From: Streptomyces sp. NRRL F-4489
GTDB taxonomy: Bacteria > Actinomycetota > Actinomycetes > Streptomycetales > Streptomycetaceae
Length of the DNA: 64,000 nucleotides
Reading direction: 5' to 3'
Assembly: GCF_001509485.1 (NCBI RefSeq)
Contig: NZ_LLZI01000232.1
Location: forward strand, 1-64,000
Position numbers and translations under genes: made by a program. The notes below the pieces were generated by a model that had not been told where the DNA came from, searched no databases, and was given only the letters and a program-made list of their open reading frames with translations. Within the stretch, counting starts at the first letter, position 1. The number at the start of each line of letters is the position of its first letter. Shown one piece after another: positions 51,628 through 60,990 of this stretch.

Positions 51628-52443
51628 TCACCGCACCGCCGCCCGGCGGTACGCCCAGGTCGCCAGCGCCAGCGCCAGCACCCCGACGCCCGCGCAGATC
51701 CCCAGGTCCCCGGCGACCGCCGGCCAGTCCGGATGCGGTGCGAAGGTGCGCGCCAGCGCCTCCACGCCGTACGTCGAGGGCAGCAGATCGCGGGCCCAGC
51801 CGATCGGCTCCGGCATCCCCCCGGCCGGCAGCACGCCCAGCAGCAGCGCCGCCGACATGCCCAACTGGCCGCCCAGCGTGGCGAGTTCCTGGCGCGGGGC
51901 GAGCAGTCCGAGGGCCGCGCCGAGCCCGGACAGCGCCGCCCCGGAGAGCGGGATGACGGCGGCCAGCACCCACAGGTGCGCCATCGGCAGCTGGAAGAGC
52001 AGGCAGCCGGTGACGGCGGTGACCACCGCGCCGGGCACCGTGAACGACGCGTACGCGGCGGCCGCGCCGAGCACCACGGCGGCCGGCGGCACCGGCAGCG
52101 TCGCGTAGTGGTCCAGGCCGCCGCCGGCCCGCAGCTGCCCGAAGTACTGGGCCAGCAGGTTCAGCGCGACGAACGCCACGACCAGCACCGCCGAGCCGGA
52201 GACCACCGACCGGGCCGGATCGCCGCCGCTGACCACCCCGCGCAGCAGGACCATGATCCCCACCGACTGGAAGGTGGCGACGAACAGCAGCGGTATCCGG
52301 GCGACCCGGGCCCGGGAGAGCTGGGCGCGGTAGACGGCGCCGAGCGCGGGCAGCAGCCGGGCCCGGGGCGCGAGCGGGGCGGGCCCGCCGCCGTCCGGCC
52401 GCCCGGCGGCCCCCTCCGCGGTCCGCGCGGTCAGCACACTCAC
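51628..52443 (-). CDS. ABC-2 type transporter permease
   Basis: The 271-aa product has six predicted helices (IPLLFVATFQSVGIMVLLRG, AVLVVAFVALNLLAQYF, AAVVLGAAAAYASFTVPGAV, HLWVLAAVIPLSGAALSG, LGMSAALLLGVLPAGG, LGICAGVGVLALALATWAY). It forms an exporter with the ATPase gene 55 bp upstream. The substrate is unknown; such pairs often export drugs or lipids. The start GTG at 52443 is the best of several weak choices. Confidence 0.88.
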   Translation of the reverse strand: MSVLTARTAEGAAGRPDGGGPAPLAPRARLLPALGAVYRAQLSRARVARIPLLFVATFQSVGIMVLLRGVVSGGDPARSVVSGSAVLVVAFVALNLLAQYFGQLRAGGGLDHYATLPVPPAAVVLGAAAAYASFTVPGAVVTAVTGCLLFQLPMAHLWVLAAVIPLSGAALSGLGAALGLLAPRQELATLGGQLGMSAALLLGVLPAGGMPEPIGWARDLLPSTYGVEALARTFAPHPDWPAVAGDLGICAGVGVLALALATWAYRRAAVR

Positions 52444-52498
52444 ACCGTCACCCGGCCTTCCTCGCCACACCGTCGCTCCGCTCCGTACGCGTCCCGGC

Positions 52499-53509
52499 TC
52501 ACGCCTTCACCAGCCCCTCCGCGCGCCCGCCCAGCGTGACGTAGACGTCCTCCAGGCTGGGCGTGGCCAGCGTGAAGTCGTCCAGGGCCGCGAAGGCGGG
52601 TCCGGCGGTGACCGCGGTGACCGCCGCGCGGGCCTGGTCGGCGGGGAGCCGCAGGGTCCAGCGGCGGCCGGCGGTGCGGGCGCCGGCGGCGAGCGCGGCG
52701 ACCTCGGGCACGTCGAGCGGGGGCCGGTCCCGCCAGACCAGTTCCAGCCGGACCTCCTCCCCCACCAGCTCCTTCAGCCGGCCGGGGGTGTCGCAGGCGA
52801 TCACCCGGCCCTGGTCGATCACCGCGACCCGGTCCAGGACGCTCTCGGCCTCCAGGACGTTGTGGGTGACCAGGACGACGGTGGCGCCGCGCTCGGCGCG
52901 CCGCCGGTCCACCGCGGCCCACACCGCGCGCCGGGCGACCGGGTCCATACCGGTCGTCGGCTCGTCCAGCACCAGCAACGGGCGCTCGCCGATCAGCGCG
53001 GTGGCGAAGCAGGCCAGCCGCCGCTGGCCGCCGGAGAGCTTCTTCAGCGCCCGGCCGGCGAGCGGTTCGAGGCCCAGCTCGGCCAGGACCGCGTCGCGTT
53101 CGGCGCGGGCCGTGCGGGTGTCCAGGCCGCGCAGCCGGCCGGTGGTCTCCACGGCCAGCGCCACCGTCAGCTCGTCCAGGGCGGTCGACTCCTGCCCGAG
53201 GTAGGCCAGCAGCCGGGCGGCCCGCTCCGGGTGGCGTACGAGGTCGTGGCCGAGGACGGTGATCGCGCCGGAGTCCGGCCGGAGCAGCCCGGTCAGCTGG
53301 CGGACCAGGGTGGACTTGCCGGCGCCGTTGGGCCCGAGCAGTCCGAAGATCTCGCCGCGCCGGACGTCCAGGCTGATGCCGTCGCTGGCGCGTACCGCGG
53401 GCGCCCGGTCGGCCCCGCGCCGCCCGCGCAGCGCGGGATAGGTCTTGACCAGGTCCCGGACGGCGCACACCGGCGCGCCGCTGTCCACCTGTTTTGCGCC
53501 CGTCTTCAC
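52499..53509 (-). CDS. ABC transporter ATP-binding protein
   Basis: The 336-aa ATPase has Walker A LLGPNGAGKST, Q-loop LAYLGQES, signature LSGGQRR, Walker B LLVLDEPTTGMDP and switch His in VLVTHNVLEAE. The C-terminal 90 residues form the extra domain typical of ABC-2 exporters. The start is GTG at 53509, 95 bp from the NYN gene's stop. It pairs with the permease downstream. Confidence 0.94.
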   Translation of the reverse strand: MKTGAKQVDSGAPVCAVRDLVKTYPALRGRRGADRAPAVRASDGISLDVRRGEIFGLLGPNGAGKSTLVRQLTGLLRPDSGAITVLGHDLVRHPERAARLLAYLGQESTALDELTVALAVETTGRLRGLDTRTARAERDAVLAELGLEPLAGRALKKLSGGQRRLACFATALIGERPLLVLDEPTTGMDPVARRAVWAAVDRRRAERGATVVLVTHNVLEAESVLDRVAVIDQGRVIACDTPGRLKELVGEEVRLELVWRDRPPLDVPEVAALAAGARTAGRRWTLRLPADQARAAVTAVTAGPAFAALDDFTLATPSLEDVYVTLGGRAEGLVKA

Positions 53510-53552
53510 GAGCTACGAGGGTACGCGGCCCGGCGGGCGCGGCCGCCCCGGG

Positions 53553-53580
53553 GGCTGTGCGGCGCCGGGCGCGCACAGCC
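53553..53580 (-). terminator. Terminator of the NYN-domain gene
   Basis: GGCTGTGCG (53553-53561) pairs perfectly with CGCACAGCC (53572-53580), loop of 10 nt. A further GCGCACAGC copy follows at 53582. Confidence 0.7.
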
Positions 53581-53603
53581 GGCGCACAGCTTTCCGGCGG
53601 CGG

Positions 53604-54881
53604 TCAGCCGGCGTCCGCGCCGTGCTCGGCGGCGCTGCGGAGGTCCACCTCGCGCCAGAAGCCGGCCCGGATGGCGTACCGGTCGTGCTCGTCGATCTGG
53701 TCGTCCTTGTGGGCGAGCAGGCCGAAGCGGGCGGCGTAGCGGAGCAGTTCCCCGTCGATGCGGTGCGGGATGCGGGGGTACTCGGCGGAGAGCTGCGGGA
53801 GGTGGGCGGGGTCGGCGAGGCGTTCGGTCCAGCGGCGGGCGAAGACCTGGCCGACCTCGAACGGGTCGCCACTGACCGCGGTGATGTCCTCCTCGCGGTC
53901 GGCCCAGCGCTGCTCGGCGCTGGTGAGCTGGGCGAGGGTGGGCAGCCCGGCGGTCGCCTCCGGCTCGCCGAGCGGCCCGCCGCGCTCGATCCAGCCCTTG
54001 TCGGAGGACCAGCGGAGGGTGGCGGCGGGGGTGACGGCGGGCTGGCCGTTGCGGTCGGCGTTCCGCTCGGCGGGCGGGCGGCCGAGGACGGCGAGGTCCT
54101 TGGGGGTGGGGACGCCGCGGGACGGGCCGGAGCCGGAGTCGCCGGAGGAGGGGGCGCGGTCGCCGGCCGGGGCGGGGCGGGCGGAGCCGTTGGCGCCGGA
54201 CCGGGGCTCGGTGTCCGGGCCGGAGCCGGCCGCGGCGGCCGCGGCGGCGACCGCGGTCTCCGGGAGCGGCGCGGAGAGGATCGCGGCGATCTCCGGGCGC
54301 GGGGCGGGCGGCGGGGCGCAGGAGCCGCCCAGCTCCTTGGCGCGGACCGCGCGGGTGATCCAGGCGCGGTCCAGGACCCGCCGCTCGTCGGCCTCGGCGA
54401 CCAGGTCCTCGGACTGGTTGTAGTCGCCGTCGGCGGCCTGGACGGCCCAGAGGTGGACCGCGACGCCGTGCTCCTTGGCGGACATCAGGCCCGGCAGCAG
54501 ATCGCCGTCGCCGGTGACCAGCACAATGTCGGAGCAGGCGCGGTTGCGGGCGAGTTCGGTCAGCTCGGCGTGCATGGCGGCGTCCACGCCCTTCTGCGCC
54601 CAGCGGCCGTCGCTGCGGGTCAGGGCGCCGAGCCGGACGGTGACCCGGGGCATCACGCGCAGCCGGCGGTGCTCGGGCTGCGGGACGCGGTCGGGGGCGC
54701 CGTCGAACCAGTAGATCCGCAGCAGCGGCCGTTCGGTGTCGGCCTCGGCGCGCTGGCGCAGGCCCTGGATGAGGGCGGCGTGGTCGACGGTGATCCGGGA
54801 CCGGGCGGGCTCTCCGGCGAGCAGGCTCGCGGCGGCACCGAGCAGATACCCGGCGTCCACCAGGACGACGCAGCGGTCCAC
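53604..54881 (-). CDS. NYN-domain (LabA/DUF88-like) protein
   Basis: The 425-aa product has an N-terminal PIN-like NYN domain: DRCVVLVDAGYLLGAA with the first Asp, KGVDAAMHAEL, and VLVTGDGDLLPGLMSAKEHG, so the acidic metal site of putative RNases is kept. A variable Ala/Pro-rich linker covers about residues 195-270. A conserved C-terminal domain (FEVGQVFARRWTERLADP, EYPRIPHRIDGELLRY) follows. The start GTG at 54881 fits family N-termini; the ATG at 54899 lacks a ribosome site. RNA processing is a likely but unproved role. Confidence 0.85.
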   Translation of the reverse strand: MDRCVVLVDAGYLLGAAASLLAGEPARSRITVDHAALIQGLRQRAEADTERPLLRIYWFDGAPDRVPQPEHRRLRVMPRVTVRLGALTRSDGRWAQKGVDAAMHAELTELARNRACSDIVLVTGDGDLLPGLMSAKEHGVAVHLWAVQAADGDYNQSEDLVAEADERRVLDRAWITRAVRAKELGGSCAPPPAPRPEIAAILSAPLPETAVAAAAAAAGSGPDTEPRSGANGSARPAPAGDRAPSSGDSGSGPSRGVPTPKDLAVLGRPPAERNADRNGQPAVTPAATLRWSSDKGWIERGGPLGEPEATAGLPTLAQLTSAEQRWADREEDITAVSGDPFEVGQVFARRWTERLADPAHLPQLSAEYPRIPHRIDGELLRYAARFGLLAHKDDQIDEHDRYAIRAGFWREVDLRSAAEHGADAG

Positions 54882-55152
54882 GTTCCACCCTCTTCCCATG
54901 AGGTGCTGAAGTCCGGTCGCCCCCCGGCTCGGCCCGTGGCACGAGTGCTCTTCGGCTTCCTTCGAGTCTGCCCGACCGGGCGGGGGTTATCTGTGCGAAC
55001 TCGATCTTCGGCGTGGCGGATTCGGCGCGCGGGGGGCGCACGGCGGGCAACTGCCGCTCTCACTCAGGGTAATTGCCCGAAATGCAGGGAAGTGTCGGGC
55101 GTGTAAGGCTGATTCCGGCCGATCCCAGGATCCCCCCACAGGAGGCACGATC

Positions 55153-55317
55153 ATGGCCAAGGACAAGAAGGACCGGAAGCAGCCGAAGGCGGAGCGGGCC
55201 GAGCGCGGCCGGGCGCAGTCGGAGAAGTCGGCTCTGGACGCCATCTCGCACTCCCCGGCCCAGGGCGGCGCGGCGGACGGCGGGCGCAAGCACCAGCGCC
55301 GCTTCGGCCACAACTGA
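55153..55317 (+). CDS. Small basic protein, function unknown (54 aa)
   Basis: It encodes MAKDKKDRKQPKAERAERGR, a charged middle and the tail GGRKHQRRFGHN. It is hydrophilic, probably disordered and rich in Lys, Arg and Glu. GGAGG lies 8 nt before the ATG, and a strong shared terminator follows. It is divergent from the NYN gene; the 271-bp promoter gap shows no clear operator. Proteins like it occur widely in streptomycetes as far as I recall. No function is known. Confidence 0.8.
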   Translation: MAKDKKDRKQPKAERAERGRAQSEKSALDAISHSPAQGGAADGGRKHQRRFGHN

Positions 55318-55370
55318 CGCCCCGGCGCGGCCGCTTCACCGGCCGCCCGGACCGCGCCACCGGGGACACC

Positions 55371-55403
55371 AGGGGCGCGCCCGCGGTGTGCGGGCGCGCC
55401 CCT
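55371..55403. terminator. Strong bidirectional terminator downstream of dnaE
   Basis: AGGGGCGCGCCCGC (55371-55384) pairs perfectly over 14 bp with 55390-55403 across loop GGTGT. It lies between convergent stops. Confidence 0.92.
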
Positions 55404-55452
55404 GACGCGTACGCGGGGCCGGGACGGCGGCGCGGCCGCCCCGGCAGGAGGC

Positions 55453-58400
55453 TCAGCCGGCCAGGCAGGACGGGCCGAGCAGCACCTTCAGATCGCCGAA
55501 CAGCGACGGGTCGGCGGTGACCCGGTGGCGGTCCAGGCGCAGCAGGGTGGTCTTGCGGGTGCCCTGGAGCTTGATCCGGACCTCGGTGGAGCCGCGGTGG
55601 CTGCTGAGCACCTCGCCGAGCTTCTCGACCATCGGCGGGGTGACCTTCACCGCCGGGATGGTGATCGTCACGGGGGCGTCCGCGCCGGCCTCGGAGAGGT
55701 CGGGGACCATCAGCTCCATGGCGACCAGCCGCGGCACGTCCTCCCGCTTGTCCAGCCGGCCCTTGACGAACACCACGGCGTCCTCGACGAGTTGGGTCGA
55801 GACGAGCTGGTACGTCGCCGGGAAGAACATGCAGTCCAGCGAGCCGGCCAGATCCTCGACGGTGGCGATCGCCCAGGCGTTGCCCTGCTTGGTCATCTTC
55901 CGCTGGAGGCCGGAGATGATGCCGCCGATGGTGACGATCGAGCCGTCGGCGTAGTCGCCGCCGGTGAGCTGGGAGATGGCGGCGTCGGCCTTGTCGGCGA
56001 GTACGTGCTCCAGGCCGAAGAGCGGGTGGTCGGAGACGTAGAGGCCGAGCATCTCGCGCTCCTGCGCGAGCAGATAGGTCTTGTCCCACTCGTCGTCGGA
56101 GAACTGCACGTCCAGCCCGAAGCCGGGGCCGTCGTCGGCGGCGTCGTCGCCCATCCCGCCGAAGAGGTCGAACTGCCCCTCGGCCTCCTTGCGCTTGACC
56201 TGGACGACGTTGTCGATCATCGGCTCGTAGTGCGCCATCAGCCCCTTGCGGGTGTGGCCCAGCTCGTCGAAGGCGCCGGCCTTGATCAGCGATTCGGTGG
56301 TGCGCTTGTTGCAGACCACCGCGTCGACCTTGTCGAGGTAGTCCGGGAACGAGGCGTACTTCCCCTTGGCCTTGCGGCAGCGGATGATCGAGTCGACGAC
56401 GTTCTGGCCGACGTTCCGCACCGCGGTGAGGCCGAAGAGGATGACGTCGTCGCCCTGGGCGGCGAAGTTGGCCTCGGATTCGTTGACGTTCGGCGGGAGG
56501 ACCTTGATGCCCATCCGGCGGCACTCGTTCAGATAGACCGCGGACTTGTCCTTGTCGTCGCGCACGGACGTCAGCAGCGCGGACATGTACTCGGCCGGGT
56601 AGTTGGCCTTCAGATAGGCGGTCCAGTAGGTGACCAGGCCGTACGCGGAGGAGTGCGCCTTGTTGAAGGCGTAGCCGGCGAACGGGACCAGGACGTCCCA
56701 CAGCGCCTGGATGGCCTCGTCGGAGTAGCCGTTCTTCTTGGCGCCGGCCTGGAAGATGGTGAAGTTCTTCGCCAGCTCCTCGGGCTTCTTCTTGCCCATC
56801 ACGCGGCGCAGGATGTCGGCCTCGCCGAGCGAGTAGCCGGCGATGATCTGGGCGGCCTTCTGGACCTGCTCCTGGTAGACGATCAGGCCGTAGGTCAGAC
56901 CCAGGGTCTCCTTGAGCGGCTCCTCCAGCTCCGGGTGGATCGGGGTGATCTCCTGGCGGCCGTTCTTCCGCTCGGCGTAGTTGATGTGGGAGTTCATGCC
57001 CATCGGGCCCGGGCGGTACAGGGCCGAGACGGCGGAGATGTCCTCGAAGTTGTCGGGCTGCATCTGGCGCAGCAGCGAGCGCATCGGGCCGCCGTCGAAC
57101 TGGAAGACGCCGAGGGTGTCACCGCGGCAGAGGAGTTCGAAGGTCTTGGGGTCGTCGAGCGGGACGGAGAGCAGCTCCAGGTCGATGCCCTTGTTGGCCT
57201 TCACCATCTTCAGGGCGTCGTCCATGATGGTGAGGTTGCGCAGGCCCAGGAAGTCCATCTTCAGCAGGCCGAGCGATTCGCACTGCGGGTAGTCCCACTG
57301 CGTGATGGTGACGCCGTCGGTGTGCCGCACCCAGACCGGGGCGTGGTCGATGATCGGCTCACTGGACATGATCACGCCGGCCGCGTGCACACCCATCTGC
57401 CGGACCAGGCCCTCGACGCCCTTGGCGGTGTCGATGACCTTCTTCACGTCCGGTTCGTTCTCGTACATCCCCCGGACCTCGCCCGCTTCGTTGTAGCGGG
57501 GGTGCTGGGGGTTGGTGATGCCGTCGAGGTCGATGCCCTTGCCGAGGACGTCGGCGGGCATGGCCTTGGTGATCCGGTCGCCCATGGCGTACGGGTAGCC
57601 CAGTACGCGGGCGGAGTCCTTGATGGCGTTCTTCGCCTTGATCTTGCCGTACGTGCCGATCATGGCGACCTTGTCGGCGCCGTACTTCTCGGTGACGTAC
57701 CGGATCACCTCGACGCGCCTGCGCTCGTCGAAGTCGATGTCGACATCGGGCATGGAGACGCGCTCGGGGTTGAGGAACCGCTCGAAGATCAGGCCGTGCT
57801 CGATCGGGTCGAGGTCGGTGATGCCCATGGCGTAGGCGACGATCGAGCCGGCCGCGGAGCCGCGGCCGGGGCCGACCGCGATGCCGTTGTTCTTCGCCCA
57901 CATGATGAAGTCGGCGACGACGAGGAAGTAGCCCGGGAACCCCATCTGGATGATGACGTCCATCTCGTACTCGGCCTGCTTGCGGCGGTCCTCGGGGACG
58001 CCGCCCGGATACCGGCGCTCCATCCCGCGCCGGACCTCCTCCTGGAACCACGTGACCTCGGTGTAGCCCTCCGGGATGTCGAACTTCGGCATCAGGTCGC
58101 GCTTTTCGAACATGCCGGTGGTGTCGACCTGCTCGGCGACCAGGAGGGTGTTGCGGCAGCCCTCCTGCCACGCGTCCGAGGAGTCGATGGCGTACATCTC
58201 GTCGGTGGACTTGAGGTAGTAGCCGGTGCCGTCGAACTTGAAGCGGTCCGGGTCGGAGAGGTTCTTGCCGGTCTGGATGCACAGCAGCGCGTCGTGGGCG
58301 GTGGCCTCGTGCGCGTAGGTGTAGTGCGAGTCGTTGGTGACCAGCGGGGGGATGCCGAGCTTCTTGCCGATCTCCAGCAGGCCGTCGCGGACCCGGCGCT

Positions 58401-59004
58401 CGATCTCGATGCCGTGGTCCATCAGCTCCAGGAAATACCGGCCCTTGCCGAAGATGTCCTGGTACTCGGCCGCCGCCTTCAGCGCCTCGTCGAACTGGCC
58501 CAGCCGCAGCCGGGTCTGCAGCTCACCGGACGGGCAGCCGGTGGAGGCGATCAGGCCCTCGGACCACTGGGAGAGGGTCTCCTTGTCCATCCGCGGCCAC
58601 TTCTGGAGCCAGCCCTCCTTGTACGCGTCGGAGGAGAGGCGGAAGAGGTTGTGCAGACCGGTCTTGTCCGCCGCCCAGATGGTCTTGTGGGTGTAACCAC
58701 CGGAACCGGAGACGTCGTCGCGCTTCTGGTGCGGCTGGCCCCACTGGATCTTGCGCTTGTTGCGCCGCGACTCGGGCGCGACATACGCCTCGATACCGAT
58801 GATCGGGGTGATCCCGGCCTTCTTCGCGGAGTGGAAGAAGTCGTACGCGCCGTGGAGGTTGCCGTGGTCGGACATGGCGATATGTGTCATGCCCATGTCC
58901 TGGCACGCCTTGAACATGTCGGACAGCCGCGCCGCACCGTCCAGCAGGGAGTACTGGGTGTGCACGTGCAGGTGCGTGAAGGGGGGCCTGGACGAGGTGG
59001 CCAC
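55453..59004 (-). CDS. dnaE: DNA polymerase III alpha subunit
   Basis: The 1183-aa replicative polymerase begins with the PHP domain (THLHVHTQYSLLDGAARL, SDHGNLHGAYDF). The polymerase palm has GPGRGSAAGSIVAYAMG and the catalytic Asp residues in PDVDIDFDE (Asp420 and Asp422). The beta-clamp-binding, helix-hairpin-helix and OB-fold (SIVTIGGIISGLQRKMTKQG) parts follow. The start is GTG at 59004 with GGAGG 9 nt upstream; a longer frame upstream is not conserved in type. Confidence 0.97.
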   Translation of the reverse strand: MATSSRPPFTHLHVHTQYSLLDGAARLSDMFKACQDMGMTHIAMSDHGNLHGAYDFFHSAKKAGITPIIGIEAYVAPESRRNKRKIQWGQPHQKRDDVSGSGGYTHKTIWAADKTGLHNLFRLSSDAYKEGWLQKWPRMDKETLSQWSEGLIASTGCPSGELQTRLRLGQFDEALKAAAEYQDIFGKGRYFLELMDHGIEIERRVRDGLLEIGKKLGIPPLVTNDSHYTYAHEATAHDALLCIQTGKNLSDPDRFKFDGTGYYLKSTDEMYAIDSSDAWQEGCRNTLLVAEQVDTTGMFEKRDLMPKFDIPEGYTEVTWFQEEVRRGMERRYPGGVPEDRRKQAEYEMDVIIQMGFPGYFLVVADFIMWAKNNGIAVGPGRGSAAGSIVAYAMGITDLDPIEHGLIFERFLNPERVSMPDVDIDFDERRRVEVIRYVTEKYGADKVAMIGTYGKIKAKNAIKDSARVLGYPYAMGDRITKAMPADVLGKGIDLDGITNPQHPRYNEAGEVRGMYENEPDVKKVIDTAKGVEGLVRQMGVHAAGVIMSSEPIIDHAPVWVRHTDGVTITQWDYPQCESLGLLKMDFLGLRNLTIMDDALKMVKANKGIDLELLSVPLDDPKTFELLCRGDTLGVFQFDGGPMRSLLRQMQPDNFEDISAVSALYRPGPMGMNSHINYAERKNGRQEITPIHPELEEPLKETLGLTYGLIVYQEQVQKAAQIIAGYSLGEADILRRVMGKKKPEELAKNFTIFQAGAKKNGYSDEAIQALWDVLVPFAGYAFNKAHSSAYGLVTYWTAYLKANYPAEYMSALLTSVRDDKDKSAVYLNECRRMGIKVLPPNVNESEANFAAQGDDVILFGLTAVRNVGQNVVDSIIRCRKAKGKYASFPDYLDKVDAVVCNKRTTESLIKAGAFDELGHTRKGLMAHYEPMIDNVVQVKRKEAEGQFDLFGGMGDDAADDGPGFGLDVQFSDDEWDKTYLLAQEREMLGLYVSDHPLFGLEHVLADKADAAISQLTGGDYADGSIVTIGGIISGLQRKMTKQGNAWAIATVEDLAGSLDCMFFPATYQLVSTQLVEDAVVFVKGRLDKREDVPRLVAMELMVPDLSEAGADAPVTITIPAVKVTPPMVEKLGEVLSSHRGSTEVRIKLQGTRKTTLLRLDRHRVTADPSLFGDLKVLLGPSCLAG

Positions 59005-59234
59005 GGCGCTGAACCTCCGGTAGCGGCAGTTGTCGGGGGGCTGGGAAAGCGGTGTCGGAAGGGGTCGCGAGGGATGGCTGGGACGGTCTCGAAGTCTACG
59101 ACCCGGCACTGACAACGAGCGCCCGCCGCGGGGCGCACCGGCCCGTCCCGGCCACCTCGCGCCGGGCCCCCGCGCCGGGGCCCCCGCGGCGGCCCCGGTG
59201 CCGCTCCGGCCCGCCGCATGGCAGACTCGCAGCG

Positions 59235-59891
59235 ATGGACATCTCGGCGGCACACCTGCGGGCACTGCGCGCGGCGCTCTTCGCGGCGCTGTGCGTGACG
59301 CTGTCGTCGGCGTCCCACGTCCTGCTCTCCAGGATGCCGCTGCCGCCGGTCACCGTGGGCGCGACCGGCGCGGCGGTGTTCGCGCTGGCCTACGCGCTGG
59401 CCGGCCGGGAGCGCGGCTTCGGCCGGATCGCCGGGCTGCTGCTCCCCCTGGAGCTGGCCGCGGACGCGGTCTTCAGCCTGGGCCAGCACACCTGCTACGG
59501 CTCCGGGGGCACCCACCCCGTTCCGCTGCGCTCGCTGGGCGCGGTGCTGTTCTGCGGCGGCGGCCCGGTCGGCGGCCCGCTGGCCCGGCTGGCCCAGGAG
59601 GGCGGCACCCCGGCCCCGGTCTGGCTGCTGCTGCTCGCCGGGCATCTGGCCGTGGGCCTGCTGGCGGCCGCCTGGCTGCGCCGCGGCGAGGCCGCCCTGG
59701 TGCGGCTGCTGGGCGCGGTGGCCGGTTTCGCGTTCCGGCCGCTGCTGATCGCGGCCGCGGTCCTGGGCCGCGTTCCCGCACCGCGCCGCGCGGTGCCCGC
59801 CCCCGTACGGACCGGGCCGCCCGCCCGGTCCGCTCCCCTGCTCGTGCACTCCGTGGTGCGCCGCGGGCCGCCCTGCGCGCTCGCCGCCTGA
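59235..59891 (+). CDS. Multi-pass membrane protein, function unknown
   Basis: The 218-aa product has about five hydrophobic helices: AALFAALCVTLSSASHVLLS, VTVGATGAAVFALAYALAG, IAGLLLPLELAADAVFSLGQ, APVWLLLLAGHLAVGLLAAA and LLGAVAGFAFRPLLIAAAVL. The tail is basic and Pro-rich. His/Cys pairs in LGQHTCYGSGGTHP could bind metal. CAGACT lies 7 nt before the ATG without a Shine-Dalgarno. It is divergent from dnaE and 103 bp before the first DsbA-like gene. Confidence 0.75.
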   Translation: MDISAAHLRALRAALFAALCVTLSSASHVLLSRMPLPPVTVGATGAAVFALAYALAGRERGFGRIAGLLLPLELAADAVFSLGQHTCYGSGGTHPVPLRSLGAVLFCGGGPVGGPLARLAQEGGTPAPVWLLLLAGHLAVGLLAAAWLRRGEAALVRLLGAVAGFAFRPLLIAAAVLGRVPAPRRAVPAPVRTGPPARSAPLLVHSVVRRGPPCALAA

Positions 59892-59994
59892 CGGCCCCTC
59901 CCGGCCCGGCGGCCCCGTACGCCCCGCTACGGCGCGTACGCCCCCCAGCACGCACCCGTCCCACGGACCACACCATCCACGGAGCAGAACAGTC

Positions 59995-60840
59995 ATGAGC
60001 AACCGCAACACCCAGGCCAACAAGCAGGCGGCCCGCGAGCGGCTGCGCGCCGAGCGCGAGCGGCAGGCCAAGAAGGAGCGCACCCGCCGGCAGCTGATCG
60101 TCGCCGGCTCGGTCGTCGCCGTCCTGGCGGTGGCCGGCGGCATCGGGCTGGCCGTCGCCACCTCCGGCGGCGGCGACAGCGGCGGCTCGGGCCCGGACGT
60201 CTGGGCCAAGGCCGCCAAGGCCAAGCCCGTCCCGCCCGCGCACACCGCCGGCACCAACGGCACCACCGTCGTGATAGGCAAGCCGGACGCCAAGAACACC
60301 CTGGAGCTCTTCGAGGACCCGCGCTGCCCCGGCTGCGCCGCCTTCGAGCAGACCGCCGGCGCCACGGTGGAGAAGGACATCAGCGACGGCAAGTACAAGG
60401 CGCAGTACCACATCGGCACGTTCCTGGACGGCAACCTCCAGGGCACCGGCTCGAAGAACGCGCTGAGCGCGCTGGGCGCCGCGCTGAACGTCTCCCCCGA
60501 CGCCTTCCTGAAGTACAAGTACGCGCTGTACTCGAAGGAATACCACCCGGACGAGACCGGCCCGGACAAGTTCGCCGACGACAGCTACCTGATCAAGGTG
60601 GCCGACACCGTCCCCGCGCTGAAGGGGAACGCCGCCTTCCAGAAGGCCGTCAAGAACGGCACGTACGACGCCTGGGCGATGGCGATGTCGAACGAGTTCG
60701 ACTCGCACAAGGACGTCCACAGCACCCCGTCGCTCAAGCTCAACGGCACGCTGCTGGGCACCGACAGCCCGCAGGGCAAGGTCGCGCCGTCCACGGTGGC
60801 GGACTTCAACACCATGGTGGACAAGGACCTGAAGAAGTAG
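59995..60840 (+). CDS. Membrane-anchored DsbA-family protein (paralogue 1)
   Basis: The product is 281 aa. A basic stretch (NKQAARERLRAERERQAKKE) precedes one membrane helix (QLIVAGSVVAVLAVAGGIGL). The extracytoplasmic thioredoxin fold has CPGC in FEDPRCPGCAAFEQ and the cis-Pro loop VHSTPSLKLNG. It probably handles disulfides of exported proteins. A perfect 17-bp terminator stem follows, so it is not simply cotranscribed with paralogue 2. A 50-bp stretch is identical in both. Confidence 0.88.
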   Translation: MSNRNTQANKQAARERLRAERERQAKKERTRRQLIVAGSVVAVLAVAGGIGLAVATSGGGDSGGSGPDVWAKAAKAKPVPPAHTAGTNGTTVVIGKPDAKNTLELFEDPRCPGCAAFEQTAGATVEKDISDGKYKAQYHIGTFLDGNLQGTGSKNALSALGAALNVSPDAFLKYKYALYSKEYHPDETGPDKFADDSYLIKVADTVPALKGNAAFQKAVKNGTYDAWAMAMSNEFDSHKDVHSTPSLKLNGTLLGTDSPQGKVAPSTVADFNTMVDKDLKK

Positions 60841-60862
60841 GGCCGTTCACGACGTGCGTACC

Positions 60863-60901
60863 GGCATCGGCCGGCGTGCCCCGCGCACGCCGGCCGATGC
60901 C
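60863..60901 (+). terminator. Strong terminator between the two DsbA-like paralogues
   Basis: GGCATCGGCCGGCGTGC (60863-60879) pairs perfectly over 17 bp with 60885-60901 across loop CCCGC, 22 bp past the stop. Confidence 0.93.
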
Positions 60902-60990
60902 AAATCTTGACCCGGTTTCCCGCCGTGCTCATGGCAGACTCCCGGCGCACCGTTCCACCCGCGCCGGACCGAAGGAATCGGACACCCCCC

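Noticed and set aside
55525..59112. 1195-codon plus-strand frame opposite dnaE
   Set aside because: It is an antisense shadow. The minus strand has all DNA polymerase III alpha motifs.
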